From: Candidatus Woesearchaeota archaeon CG11_big_fil_rev_8_21_14_0_20_43_8
GTDB lineage: Archaea; Nanobdellota; Nanobdellia; Woesearchaeales; CG08-08-20-14
Assembly (NCBI GenBank): GCA_002762705.1
Contig: PCVE01000070.1
Location: forward strand, 15,467-23,693
Reading direction: 5' to 3'
Length of the DNA stretch: 8,227 bases
This document shows, piece after piece, positions 1 through 6,280 of the stretch. How positions within the stretch are numbered: the stretch's first letter is position 1; each line of letters opens with the position of its first letter. A program made the translations under genes and the position numbers. Under the pieces are notes generated by a model that saw only the letters and a list, made by a program, of their open reading frames with translations, did not search any database and had not been told where the DNA came from.

Positions 1-535
1 TCTCATCTGTGATGGTGCCTTTCAACAGTGTTCCTTTTATAATGTTTTTAATTAAACCTGGTCCAAGTTTTCCGAGCTCGGAATTATTCCGGACCAAGAA
101 TATCTGGATATCTCTATGAAGATATCTTTCAAATTTACCAATGTTGATTTTTGAAGGATTTCCAGATATGAAAATGTCTATGTCGCTTTCTTCAGTCCAA
201 TCTGATCTTGAGAAACTGCCAAATAAGATTATTGATTCTGTGTCCTTGAGATTTCCAAGATATGATAATAATCCGCTATCGTATAATTTTTCAAACGCGA
301 ACATTCTTTTTTTATATCTGTAATCTGAGTGTCCATGTTTGCTTATGTAAAATGGCATCTTACCATCTGTCTTGATTCGTTTTATTATGTTCTGTTTCTG
401 GAAAATATTCAGCCATTTTGCGATCTTGCTTTTTGCGATAGGTATATTGTCTTCAAGTGCCTTGAAATGCCATTGTTTTGTTGGCTGATTGAAAAAAAGG
501 TCTAAGATATCATTTTCTTTGCTTTGCCTGCCCAT
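1..535 (-). CDS. wHTH-nucleotidyltransferase fusion protein, C-terminus cut by window edge
   Basis: The visible part is 178 residues, starting at the ATG that reads on the minus strand at 535 and running off the window at position 1 without a stop. Residues about 5-66 look like a winged helix-turn-helix (ALEDNIPIAKSKIAKWLNIF, then a basic wing before PFYI). Residues about 100-150 are a polymerase-beta-type nucleotidyltransferase core: GSFSRSD at 106-112, the metal-binding pair D118 and D120 in SDIDIF, and a probable third carboxylate D142 in RDIQIF. Families with this GSx10DxD pattern transfer a nucleotide to protein, RNA or small molecules; the substrate cannot be read here. The start is supported by a TATA box 26 bp upstream, giving a leaderless mRNA. 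It is divergent from the propeller lipoprotein gene. No HEPN antitoxin or toxin partner is visible on this side; one could lie beyond the left edge. Confidence 0.8.
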   Translation of the reverse strand, partial: MGRQSKENDILDLFFNQPTKQWHFKALEDNIPIAKSKIAKWLNIFQKQNIIKRIKTDGKMPFYISKHGHSDYRYKKRMFAFEKLYDSGLLSYLGNLKDTESIILFGSFSRSDWTEESDIDIFISGNPSKINIGKFERYLHRDIQIFLVRNNSELGKLGPGLIKNIIKGTLLKGTITDE

Positions 536-555
536 TTTAGTGCCCTTTAAGGGGA

Positions 556-565
556 ATAAATATAT
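556..565 (-). promoter_or_regulatory. TATA box for the nucleotidyltransferase gene
   Basis: The minus strand reads ATATATTTAT, centred about 26 bp before the ATG at 535. That spacing places the transcription start at or next to the A of the start codon, as in leaderless archaeal genes. No Shine-Dalgarno sequence lies between the box and the ATG. Confidence 0.6.
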
Positions 566-628
566 GTATGTTTTGTTTTTTGTTGGTTCTCAGGGATAAC
601 AAAATTCTGTTTAAACGCTCTATTCTAT

Positions 629-661
629 AGTCATATGACTTCCATCTGATTCAAAGTCATA
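629..661. promoter_or_regulatory. Candidate operator: AGTCATATGACT palindrome plus a repeated half site
   Basis: AGTCATATGACT at 629-640 is a perfect 12-bp palindrome. Its half site AGTCATA recurs at 655-661, 26 bp downstream, immediately before the TATA box of the propeller lipoprotein gene. The placement upstream of the TATA box suits an activator, or a regulator of the divergent pair. This is inferred from position and symmetry only. Confidence 0.35.
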
Positions 662-668
662 AGAAAGT

Positions 669-706
669 ATTAATAAATGGGGCTCTTATGGAATCGACAG
701 GTGATC
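669..706 (+). promoter_or_regulatory. Promoter and Shine-Dalgarno of the propeller lipoprotein gene
   Basis: ATTAATAA (669-676) is a TATA box about 26 bp before position 699, where a perfect archaeal Shine-Dalgarno AGGTGATC (699-706) begins. The start codon is at 710. The leader would be about 10 nt, with the SD at the extreme 5' end of the mRNA. This rules against the upstream in-frame ATG at 677, which overlaps the TATA box. Confidence 0.65.
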
Positions 707-709
707 ATA

Positions 710-2866
710 ATGACTAAAAAACTACTATTTTTGGCGTTTGTGCTGATTGGCATCATGGCGATCGCAGGCTGCGATGTGCAGCAGGCAGGCACAGACACGA
801 CACAGACAACGACGGGGACGCAGACAACAACTACGACACAGACCACGACAAGCGGGACTGGTGTGTATACTGAAGTAAGTTTCTCAGAGGACACAAAGAT
901 CGAGACCAAGGCTTTCTCTTCGGCTGCTGACGTCCTTAGTTTCATACAGGACAATCAGGGGGGGTCTTCATATCAATATAACACATTCGGCCGAAACGGC
1001 GGAGTGATGATGGAAGAGACGATGGCTGTGGATTCCGCGTCTGCACCTATGGTGGCAAAAGCCGCTGCTGGCTCTGCTGTAGATATGGATTATTCTGAGA
1101 CGAACAATCAGGTATCGGGTGTCGATGAAGCAGACATAATGAAGTCTGATGGTACATACATATATACTGTATCAGAGAAGACGCTTTTCATCATCAAGGC
1201 ATACCCTGGAAAAGATGCAGAGATTGTCTCTACAATCAAGCTTGATGACAGTCCTCAGGGTATTTTTGTCGATGATGATGTCCTCGCTGTGTTCGGATCG
1301 TCATATAACCAGCAGGTCTATAAGACCCTAAGCTATATACCGCGACAAGGCATGACGTTTCTGAATGTATATGACATATCTGATCGGAAGAATCCAGACC
1401 TTTTGAAGGAGTACCAGTTCGAAGGAAGCTACTTCAATGGAAGGATGGCTGATGGCTATATGTACATTCTGACAAACACAAGGCCAGAGATCCGTCCGAT
1501 CCCTATGCCATATGTGTTTGAGGATTCTGTCAGATCGACTATCGCGCCGGATCACATACATTACTACAACATCAGGTATGATGATCCTATGTTTGTCAAC
1601 ATCCATGCGATCGACATGTCTGATCCGTCGAAGAGGAATTCTGAATCTGTTGTCGTCGAAGGCAGCCAGAACCTCTATATGTCAGAGAAGAACATCTATG
1701 TGACATACACTGAATGGATCAACGAATACGATGTCATGAGAGATGTCATGGAAGAGACGCTCGACCCGAAACTGACTGATGACGACAAGGCCCTGATAAA
1801 GAAGGTAAAAAGCGTCGATAATGATATCCTGTCAAGATCTGAGAAAGAATCTAAGATCTATCAGGTCTACATGAACTACCTGTATTCGCTTACGCAGGAT
1901 GACCAGGACAGCATACAGGATGATGTCGATGCAGAGACAAAGGACAGGCTTGAAGGTTACAAGTATTTTGAATACACTGTGATCAACAAGATAAGTTTCG
2001 ACAAGGGCGAAGTAAAACCTGTCGCTAACGGCAAGGTGCCTGGCAGCGTGAACAACCAGTTCTCACTAGACGAGAAAGATGATGTCCTGCGTCTGGCCAC
2101 GACAGTGAACCAGCGCTGGTCAAGCTACATAAAGTCAAGCGAGAAGTCATCTAACCATGTCTTCACACTTGATAAGGGCCTATCGGTCCTGGATTCGCTT
2201 GACGACCTCGCAGAAGGCGAGAGGATATACTCGACAAGGTTCATCGATGATCGGCTCTACATGGTCACATTTCAGCAGGTCGATCCGTTCTTTGTGATCG
2301 ATCTCTCTGATCCAGAGGACATAGGCGAGCTTGGACAGCTGAAGATCCCTGGATTCAGCAGATACCTGCATCCATATGACAAGGATGTCATAATCGGGAT
2401 CGGTCAGGACGCGACAGAGACAGGCAGGACTAAAGGCCTGAAGATAAGCCTTTTTGACGTATCAGATGTCAAGAATCCAAAAGAGATCGCGAAATACGTG
2501 ACTGACTCAAGATACGCAAGCTCGACCGCTCTGTATGAGCACAAGGCGTTCCTGTTCTCAAAAGACAAGAACCTTCTTGTGATACCGGCATATAACTACA
2601 ACTACCAGGACAAGAGCGAGAACTATAACGGGGCTTTCGTGTTCGACATCGAGAAGGACAAGATAGAACTTCGTGGCTTGATAGACCATTCCTCTGGAAA
2701 CACACAGAATTACTATTACAGTCCTTCTGTCGAGAGGAGCATGTATATCGAGGACCTGTTGTACACGAAGTCACCTGATTTGCTTCGTATCAATGAGCTT
2801 GATGATCTGTCTTCTGTGAAGAAGATAGACCTCGATTACAGCAATCCTGGGATTAAGGTATATTGA
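710..2866 (+). CDS. Secreted lipoprotein with C-terminal beta-propeller (Beta_propel family)
   Basis: This 718-residue protein has a lipoprotein signal: a KK n-region, hydrophobic residues 5-19 and the lipobox AIAGC with Cys21. A Thr-rich low-complexity stalk follows at about residues 28-50, probably a glycosylated spacer holding the domain off the membrane. The YSETNNQVSGVDEADIMKSD segment near residue 128 is the hallmark start of the Beta_propel family (secreted propellers distantly related to WD40). The rest is repeated strand-rich blades with recurring VYDISD, IDLSDP and FDVSDVKNP turns. The molecular function of the family is not established; a cell-surface binding or scaffold role is inferred. 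An alternative in-frame ATG at 677 is rejected because it would put 11 residues ahead of the signal peptide and overlap the TATA box. It is a single-gene unit followed by T-runs. Confidence 0.88.
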   Translation: MTKKLLFLAFVLIGIMAIAGCDVQQAGTDTTQTTTGTQTTTTTQTTTSGTGVYTEVSFSEDTKIETKAFSSAADVLSFIQDNQGGSSYQYNTFGRNGGVMMEETMAVDSASAPMVAKAAAGSAVDMDYSETNNQVSGVDEADIMKSDGTYIYTVSEKTLFIIKAYPGKDAEIVSTIKLDDSPQGIFVDDDVLAVFGSSYNQQVYKTLSYIPRQGMTFLNVYDISDRKNPDLLKEYQFEGSYFNGRMADGYMYILTNTRPEIRPIPMPYVFEDSVRSTIAPDHIHYYNIRYDDPMFVNIHAIDMSDPSKRNSESVVVEGSQNLYMSEKNIYVTYTEWINEYDVMRDVMEETLDPKLTDDDKALIKKVKSVDNDILSRSEKESKIYQVYMNYLYSLTQDDQDSIQDDVDAETKDRLEGYKYFEYTVINKISFDKGEVKPVANGKVPGSVNNQFSLDEKDDVLRLATTVNQRWSSYIKSSEKSSNHVFTLDKGLSVLDSLDDLAEGERIYSTRFIDDRLYMVTFQQVDPFFVIDLSDPEDIGELGQLKIPGFSRYLHPYDKDVIIGIGQDATETGRTKGLKISLFDVSDVKNPKEIAKYVTDSRYASSTALYEHKAFLFSKDKNLLVIPAYNYNYQDKSENYNGAFVFDIEKDKIELRGLIDHSSGNTQNYYYSPSVERSMYIEDLLYTKSPDLLRINELDDLSSVKKIDLDYSNPGIKVY

Positions 2867-2870
2867 TCTA

Positions 2871-2898
2871 TTTTTTTGTTTTTTCTTGTGATTTTTTC
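2871..2898 (+). terminator. T-run terminator after the propeller gene
   Basis: Successive T-tracts (T7, T6, T6, broken by single G or GTGA) start five bases after the stop codon without a hairpin. This is the usual form of intrinsic termination by archaeal RNA polymerase. Confidence 0.6.
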
Positions 2899-2905
2899 TG
2901 CAAAC

Positions 2906-2915
2906 TTATTTATAT
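2906..2915 (+). promoter_or_regulatory. TATA box for maf
   Basis: TTATTTATAT is centred about 28 bp before the ATG at 2939, which predicts a leaderless or nearly leaderless transcript. No Shine-Dalgarno sequence is present. Confidence 0.55.
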
Positions 2916-2938
2916 CATCTTTTTTCATATTCTAGAAA

Positions 2939-3493
2939 ATGAAACAACTTATACTCGCTTCAGGTTCTCCAAGGCGGAAGATGTTCTTCGAGAGATTAGG
3001 GCTTGATTTTCGGCAGGTGCCTTCCCGCTATGAGGAAGACATGACTTTGGACCTGTCTCCATCAGAGTTAGTCATGGAACTTTCCAGAAGAAAAGCGTTT
3101 GAGGTTGCATCTCGTGAAGATGGTGTGGTTGTCGCATGCGATACGATGGTTTTCTTCGATGACAAGCGTCTTGGAAAGCCAAAAGACAAAGAAGATTGCA
3201 TAAATATGCTGAAGATACTCTCTGGTAGGGATCATCAGGTGATCTCTGGGCTGACTGTCATGGCAGGAGACAAAGTCGTGACTGACCACGAGACGACAGA
3301 AGTGCACTTCCGGGTTCTATCAGACGAAGAGATTGAACGGTATGCAAAGACTGATGAACCGTACGACAAGGCAGGATCATACGCGATCCAGGGGTCGGCT
3401 TCTGTGTTTATCGATCATGTCAATGGCTCTTATACAAATATAGTGGGGCTGCCTGTGCCATTGCTTCTGGACATGCTGAAGAGATTTCACTGA
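2939..3493 (+). CDS. maf: Maf-family nucleoside triphosphate pyrophosphatase
   Basis: At 184 residues this has the normal Maf length. Family hallmarks appear in order: LILASGSPRR (4-13, phosphate/nucleotide-binding loop), ACDT with D68 as the likely metal-binding catalytic aspartate, GKPKDKEDC (about 78-86, the conserved Lys-Pro), LSGRDHQVISG, and the C-terminal block DKAGSYAIQG followed by GSYTNIVGLP. Maf enzymes hydrolyse (deoxy)nucleoside triphosphates to the monophosphate and pyrophosphate in the cytoplasm, which cleans the pool of modified nucleotides. The YAIQG block resembles the YhdE-type branch (dTTP/UTP) more than the 7-methyl-GTP type, but I cannot settle the substrate. The start is fixed by the leaderless promoter spacing. 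No neighbour appears cotranscribed: T-runs precede it and a GC hairpin follows it. Confidence 0.93.
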   Translation: MKQLILASGSPRRKMFFERLGLDFRQVPSRYEEDMTLDLSPSELVMELSRRKAFEVASREDGVVVACDTMVFFDDKRLGKPKDKEDCINMLKILSGRDHQVISGLTVMAGDKVVTDHETTEVHFRVLSDEEIERYAKTDEPYDKAGSYAIQGSASVFIDHVNGSYTNIVGLPVPLLLDMLKRFH

Positions 3494-3522
3494 ATTCCTT
3501 TTGGCAGTGAAGTCTTCTTGCT

Positions 3523-3541
3523 GCGCCGTAAGGCGCGTTTT
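3523..3541 (+). terminator. GC hairpin with GTAA loop and short T-run after maf
   Basis: GCGCC (3523-3527) pairs with GGCGC (3532-3536) around the tetraloop GTAA (GNRA type) and is followed by GTTTT, 30 bp after the maf stop. It is plausible as a terminator or mRNA 3'-end stabiliser. The T-run is short for a bacterial-type terminator. Confidence 0.45.
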
Positions 3542-3559
3542 CGATATGGGGAGTCATGC

Positions 3560-3584
3560 GGTTTTGGAATACAAAACCTTTTAA
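3560..3584 (+). promoter_or_regulatory. Promoter of the zinc-ribbon gene with adjoining inverted repeat
   Basis: CTTTTAA (3578-3584) is a TATA box about 27 bp before the ATG at 3609, giving a leaderless mRNA. Directly abutting it upstream is a 7-bp inverted repeat, GGTTTTG (3560-3566) and CAAAACC (3572-3578), with a 5-nt spacer. It covers the expected BRE position and is a candidate operator. Confidence 0.45.
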
Positions 3585-3608
3585 CCTCAAGGCTACATAA
3601 GCGATATA

Positions 3609-3704
3609 ATGCTTTATCTGAAGAAGTGCAAAGCCTGTGGCAAAGAGTTCACTGCTCCGTGGATGATCGACACCTGCAGAGAATGTAAGAAGAAAAAAGA
3701 CTGA
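3609..3704 (+). CDS. 31-residue four-cysteine zinc-ribbon microprotein
   Basis: The frame runs from ATG 3609 to TGA 3702-3704 and encodes 31 residues. Cysteines are at 7, 10, 23 and 26 in a CX2CX12CX2C spacing, the minimal treble-clef/zinc-ribbon ligand set, followed by the basic tail KKKKD. A TATA box 27 bp upstream and the clean cysteine spacing argue that this is a real gene although it is far below usual gene-caller limits. Tiny zinc ribbons of this kind are common in archaea and usually bind nucleic acid or act as subunits of larger complexes; which applies here is unknown. Its stop codon abuts the stop of the convergent minus-strand gene (TGATCA), so the two genes share a boundary with no spacer. 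Confidence 0.65.
   Translation: MLYLKKCKACGKEFTAPWMIDTCRECKKKKD
3687..3700 (-). terminator. T-rich 3' end of the minus-strand membrane operon
   Basis: On the minus strand the first bases beyond the stop at 3705 read TCTTTTTTCTTCTT. This could terminate the 4692-to-3705 operon while lying inside the Lys-rich tail of the convergent zinc-ribbon gene. Confidence 0.35.
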
Positions 3705-4313
3705 TCACTTATATGTTGGTTTCTTTCCAAAGAATGCGGTCCAGGCAGCGATATAGTTCTCAGTGAGCCATATCGGTCTTTCAAATGTGTATCCCCTGTC
3801 TGTATTGGATAATAAAGCTTCTCTAAGAGGGATGCCGCCGCCACCGCCGCATGTGTGCTGGATAAGCTCTCCATCTTTTTTTCTGATGTCGCATTCTATG
3901 ATGTCTTCGGATGTAACATCACCGTCAGTGGTGCAATATGTCGAATTAGAGCCATGTCCGATGAATACAACATTCTGGTATTGCTCATTTGCAAGATTTT
4001 CAAGGACAGTTTCTTTTGTTGCATTGCTGACCCATTTGACCGCTCGTCCAAGCCGATGTTGTCTTGCCACGACAGGCGTGTACATGTAATGGTCGCACAC
4101 TGCCGCGACCAACCCAGGATGCTTGAATTGATGGTCGAATCCGCTTGTGAACACGACAGTCTCTGGTGGTGTCTTTCTTGAGAGTCTTTTATTTTTCCAC
4201 TTGTAATAAGCATTGGATATCCCTGCGAAAGGGAGTATCATAACGCCGCCAGTGAACCCGGCGATGTATTCAAGCGCCCATCTCGCTTTTCCGCCCGGAA
4301 GTCCTGGTTCCAT
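3705..4313 (-). CDS. Membrane-anchored protein with caspase/CHAT-like His-Cys motifs (predicted)
   Basis: This 202-residue protein has an N-terminal hydrophobic segment at about residues 13-37, then a basic stretch (KWKNKRLSRK). The remainder appears to be a soluble alpha/beta domain. Within it, a hydrophobic strand ends in NVVFIGHGS (His120). About 35 residues later comes QHTCGGGGG (Cys155), with an acidic TTDGD between them. A strand ending in a GHG histidine and a later strand ending in a cysteine followed by glycine is the layout of the clan CD cysteine peptidases (caspases, gingipain, CHAT). I offer that as a fold guess, not a family assignment; the usual TPR or substrate-binding partners are absent. 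It begins 1 nt after the stop of the upstream two-TM gene, which implies translational coupling, and ends back to back with the zinc-ribbon gene. Confidence 0.6.
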   Translation of the reverse strand: MEPGLPGGKARWALEYIAGFTGGVMILPFAGISNAYYKWKNKRLSRKTPPETVVFTSGFDHQFKHPGLVAAVCDHYMYTPVVARQHRLGRAVKWVSNATKETVLENLANEQYQNVVFIGHGSNSTYCTTDGDVTSEDIIECDIRKKDGELIQHTCGGGGGIPLREALLSNTDRGYTFERPIWLTENYIAAWTAFFGKKPTYK

Positions 4314-4314
4314 C

Positions 4315-4692
4315 TTATTCTTTGTTTTTTTTCCTGTAGTTGAGCCAGAGAAAACCGCTTCCGAGCATCAAGGGCAATAGTGCCATCTCATAGGTCAGAT
4401 GTGAATAGATCTTTTCTTTCGCGTTGATATATTCCTCTGAATTTTTTATCTCATCAGATTCTGTATTGTAATAATCAATCTCATCTATAAGGGCATGGCA
4501 TCGGTTGTTTGTCTTGCAATTTCTGATCTTCCGTTCAAGCTTGCTTAGTTTACCTTGCATCTCAGAGACTTCATGGAATGCCGGGTCTCTGTTTGCGATG
4601 TCAACAGCGTTGATTCCATGATAGAATCCAGCACTTGATGATAGCATCAGTCCAAACAGACCAGCCTTTGCGATTATTTTATATTTGTCCAT
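4315..4692 (-). CDS. Two-TM membrane protein with extracytoplasmic coiled coil, unknown function
   Basis: At 125 residues, this protein has a first TM helix at about residues 8-28 after a basic N-terminus, and a second at about 101-118 before the basic tail RKKNKE. The positive-inside rule therefore predicts a hairpin with both ends in the cytoplasm and a loop of about 70 residues outside. The loop is charged and heptad-like at about 42-60, and carries C59 and C65 (CX5C), which could form a disulfide. No family is recognised. The start is fixed by AGGTGATT seven bases before the ATG. It is the first gene of a two-gene operon: its TAA is separated by one base from the ATG of the His-Cys protein. 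The pair may form one membrane complex. Confidence 0.7.
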   Translation of the reverse strand: MDKYKIIAKAGLFGLMLSSSAGFYHGINAVDIANRDPAFHEVSEMQGKLSKLERKIRNCKTNNRCHALIDEIDYYNTESDEIKNSEEYINAKEKIYSHLTYEMALLPLMLGSGFLWLNYRKKNKE

Positions 4693-4695
4693 CTA

Positions 4696-4735
4696 GAATC
4701 ACCTATTGCATGTGATTCGATCTGGATTTATAAAT
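4696..4735 (-). promoter_or_regulatory. Promoter, SD and inverted repeat of the minus-strand membrane operon
   Basis: The palindromic TATA box ATTTATAAAT (4726-4735) predicts a start at about 4704, where the Shine-Dalgarno AGGTGATT (4704 down to 4697) begins, seven bases before the ATG at 4692. GAATCAC (4696-4702) and GTGATTC (4712-4718) form a 7-bp inverted repeat spanning the predicted start site and SD. Its outer arm would lie upstream of the RNA start, so a DNA operator is likelier than an RNA switch. Confidence 0.55.
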
Positions 4736-4748
4736 ATTGTCACATAGG

Positions 4749-4758
4749 TTTAATAAAA
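4749..4758 (+). promoter_or_regulatory. TATA box for the radical SAM gene
   Basis: TTTAATAAAA is centred 26-27 bp before the ATG at 4780, so the mRNA is predicted to be leaderless. It lies only about 23 bp, centre to centre, from the divergent TATA box of the membrane operon. Confidence 0.6.
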
Positions 4759-4779
4759 CCCATTTCACTCCCCTTGGTC

Positions 4780-6138
4780 ATGAGACTCACATTGATCTAC
4801 CCGCCATCATGCCCGCCTATAAGGCCCCCTATGGGGATAGCTGCATTGAAGTCATTTGTAGAATCAAACAGCGATGTTTCTGTCAGGTGTCTTGACCTTA
4901 ACATAGCCTTCCATAGGCATTTCTTCAAAGGGGACCAAACAGACAGGAGCCACCTGATATCTCATTTCAACCAAGTGTATCAAAAGACGAACAAAGAAGT
5001 GAAAGAGAAGTTCAAAGATCGTCTGTGGGAGATACCTTTTCTTCAGGAGATGATGGACTTTATAATCGCGACAGAACCAGATATCATCGGGATATCTGTG
5101 TGTTTCAACCAGCAGTTCTTCTATGCCTGCGCATTGGCAAAAGCGATCAAGGAAAGGCTTGGGGTCAGGGTCATATTTGGTGGGAGCGCAGTTACTTCAT
5201 GTACAGAGAAATATGAATCTGAATTTGATGTCGAAGTGATAGAAGGCGACGGTGGAGAGAGATTATTATCCCGGATCTCGCCTGATAGTGGGGTGACAGA
5301 TCAGTGGCCGCATCCCGACTACAGTGATTTCGACCTGAAGGATTATTTTTCTATCGAGCCAGTGATCCCTCTGCAATCAAGCCGCGGCTGCTACTGGGGA
5401 AAATGCGCGTTCTGTGTGCATCATATGACTTTTGATAAGTATTGCCAAAGGCCGATCGCAGATATCTTGTCTGAGATAAGGATGCACAATGAAAATGGTG
5501 TGGAGCATTTCGCGTTTGTCGATGATATGATCTCTTCTAGAAGAGCAAAAGAGATAGCTCAAGCGATAATTAAAGAGGGTTTAAGAGTATTCTTCCAGTT
5601 CGAGACAAAACCGACAAAGGATTTTGATCGGGCTGTGTTGGATGTATTGTATGAGGCAGGATGCCGCATAATTATCTGGGGGCTCGAATCTGGTAACCAG
5701 GATACAATCGATGCCATGCAGAAAGGGCTGATCGTCTCTGATGTGCCTGGGATATTGAAGGAGAGTCATGAGACTGGTATAAAGAACTATGTCTTCATGA
5801 TGTATAATTTCCCTACAGAAGACGAAACCGGATTCCAAAAGACTATCAAGTTGTTAGGGGATAATCGTGACTATATCACATTCATATCTAAATCTGAATT
5901 CGGCCTTGTGCATGGCAGCCCTATGATAAAAGAGCCGGAAAGATTTGGGATACTGGATATGGTGATGCAGAAAAGAGTCTTTTTGCCACCTGTGTACAAA
6001 TTCACAAACCACAATAAAATTGCACGATTCGGGCAATATGATATGATAATCAACGCCATAAATAAAAAACAGTTCCATCTCCACTATTTCATGGATCATA
6101 TGCTGGTTGAGTATGGCCGGGATGATCAGATTAAATGA
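4780..6138 (+). CDS. B12-binding-domain radical SAM protein (COG1032-like), substrate unknown
   Basis: This is a 452-residue protein. Residues 1 to about 125 resemble the cobalamin-binding Rossmann domain of B12-type radical SAM enzymes: LIYPPSCPPIRPPMGIAAL at the N-terminus, then IIGISVCFNQ and VIFGGSAV. The radical SAM core follows, with the cluster cysteines C204, C209 and C212 in RGCYWGKCAFC. The first spacing is four residues instead of the usual three (CX4CX2C). Later core motifs are FVDDMISS and IIIWGLESGNQDTIDAMQKG near residue 300. Enzymes of this type cleave SAM to a 5'-deoxyadenosyl radical, often for methyl transfer or rearrangement. Whether cobalamin is really bound cannot be decided. 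The start is the ATG at 4780, not the TTG six bases earlier, because of leaderless promoter spacing. Monocistronic, divergent from the membrane operon. Confidence 0.85.
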   Translation: MRLTLIYPPSCPPIRPPMGIAALKSFVESNSDVSVRCLDLNIAFHRHFFKGDQTDRSHLISHFNQVYQKTNKEVKEKFKDRLWEIPFLQEMMDFIIATEPDIIGISVCFNQQFFYACALAKAIKERLGVRVIFGGSAVTSCTEKYESEFDVEVIEGDGGERLLSRISPDSGVTDQWPHPDYSDFDLKDYFSIEPVIPLQSSRGCYWGKCAFCVHHMTFDKYCQRPIADILSEIRMHNENGVEHFAFVDDMISSRRAKEIAQAIIKEGLRVFFQFETKPTKDFDRAVLDVLYEAGCRIIIWGLESGNQDTIDAMQKGLIVSDVPGILKESHETGIKNYVFMMYNFPTEDETGFQKTIKLLGDNRDYITFISKSEFGLVHGSPMIKEPERFGILDMVMQKRVFLPPVYKFTNHNKIARFGQYDMIINAINKKQFHLHYFMDHMLVEYGRDDQIK

Positions 6139-6187
6139 TGCCGCATCTTCTATAATCGACCCATTAGTCTAGCATGAAAATAATTCA

Positions 6188-6279
6188 AGGTAACATCGCG
6201 ATTAAGAGAAGTTTTTGCGAAGCAAAAATTTGGGTGGAGAAGTCTGCAAGACTTCGGAATCTCTTAATCGCTGTTAAAC
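6188..6279. repeat. attC-like recombination site A (array edge)
   Basis: This is a 92-bp folded repeat. TAACA (6191-6195) and GCGATTAAGAGA (6198-6209) pair with TCTCTTAATCGC (6260-6271) and TGTTA (6272-6276), leaving a two-base TC bulge. Inside are two perfect hairpins: TTTTTGC-GAA-GCAAAAA (6212-6228) and GAAGTCT-GCA-AGACTTC (6239-6255), joined by the conserved ATTTGGG linker. The 3' box GTTAAAC (6273-6279) fits the attC R' consensus GTTRRRY. The 5' box AGGTAAC keeps the essential AAC but not the pyrimidines. Length, AAC/GTT ends, bulge and large variable terminal structure match integron attC architecture. It begins 49 bp after the radical SAM stop, and no partner box GTTACCT was noticed upstream, so it probably marks the array boundary. 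Confidence 0.7.
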
Positions 6280-6280
6280 T

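Noticed and set aside
141..323. Plus-strand open frame of 60 codons
   Set aside because: It is the antisense of the nucleotidyltransferase catalytic region (GSFSRSD...SDID), which is clearly the coding strand.
1..535. MNT-HEPN toxin-antitoxin pair
   Set aside because: The protein carries a winged-helix fusion and no HEPN motif (RX4-6H) gene is visible beside it; the other side lies outside the window.
677..709. In-frame ATG at 677 as the start of the propeller lipoprotein
   Set aside because: It overlaps the TATA box and adds 11 residues before a typical signal peptide; ATG 710 has a perfect SD.
780..870. Repetitive ACRACR DNA as a tandem repeat or microsatellite
   Set aside because: It is explained by the Thr-rich stalk codons of the lipoprotein.
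3763..4213. Open frames on both strands across 3763-4213
   Set aside because: They are alternative-frame shadows of the minus-strand His-Cys gene and have no promoter or recognisable motif.
4774..4779. TTG at 4774 as the start of the radical SAM gene
   Set aside because: No SD precedes it, and the TATA box is spaced for a leaderless start at ATG 4780, where the family N-terminus (LIYPP) begins.
6188..6279. tRNA or other cloverleaf RNA gene
   Set aside because: The fold has a long outer stem and two arms, but no anticodon arm, no T-loop GTTCRANNC and no CCA-like end, and the outer boxes follow the cassette rule instead.
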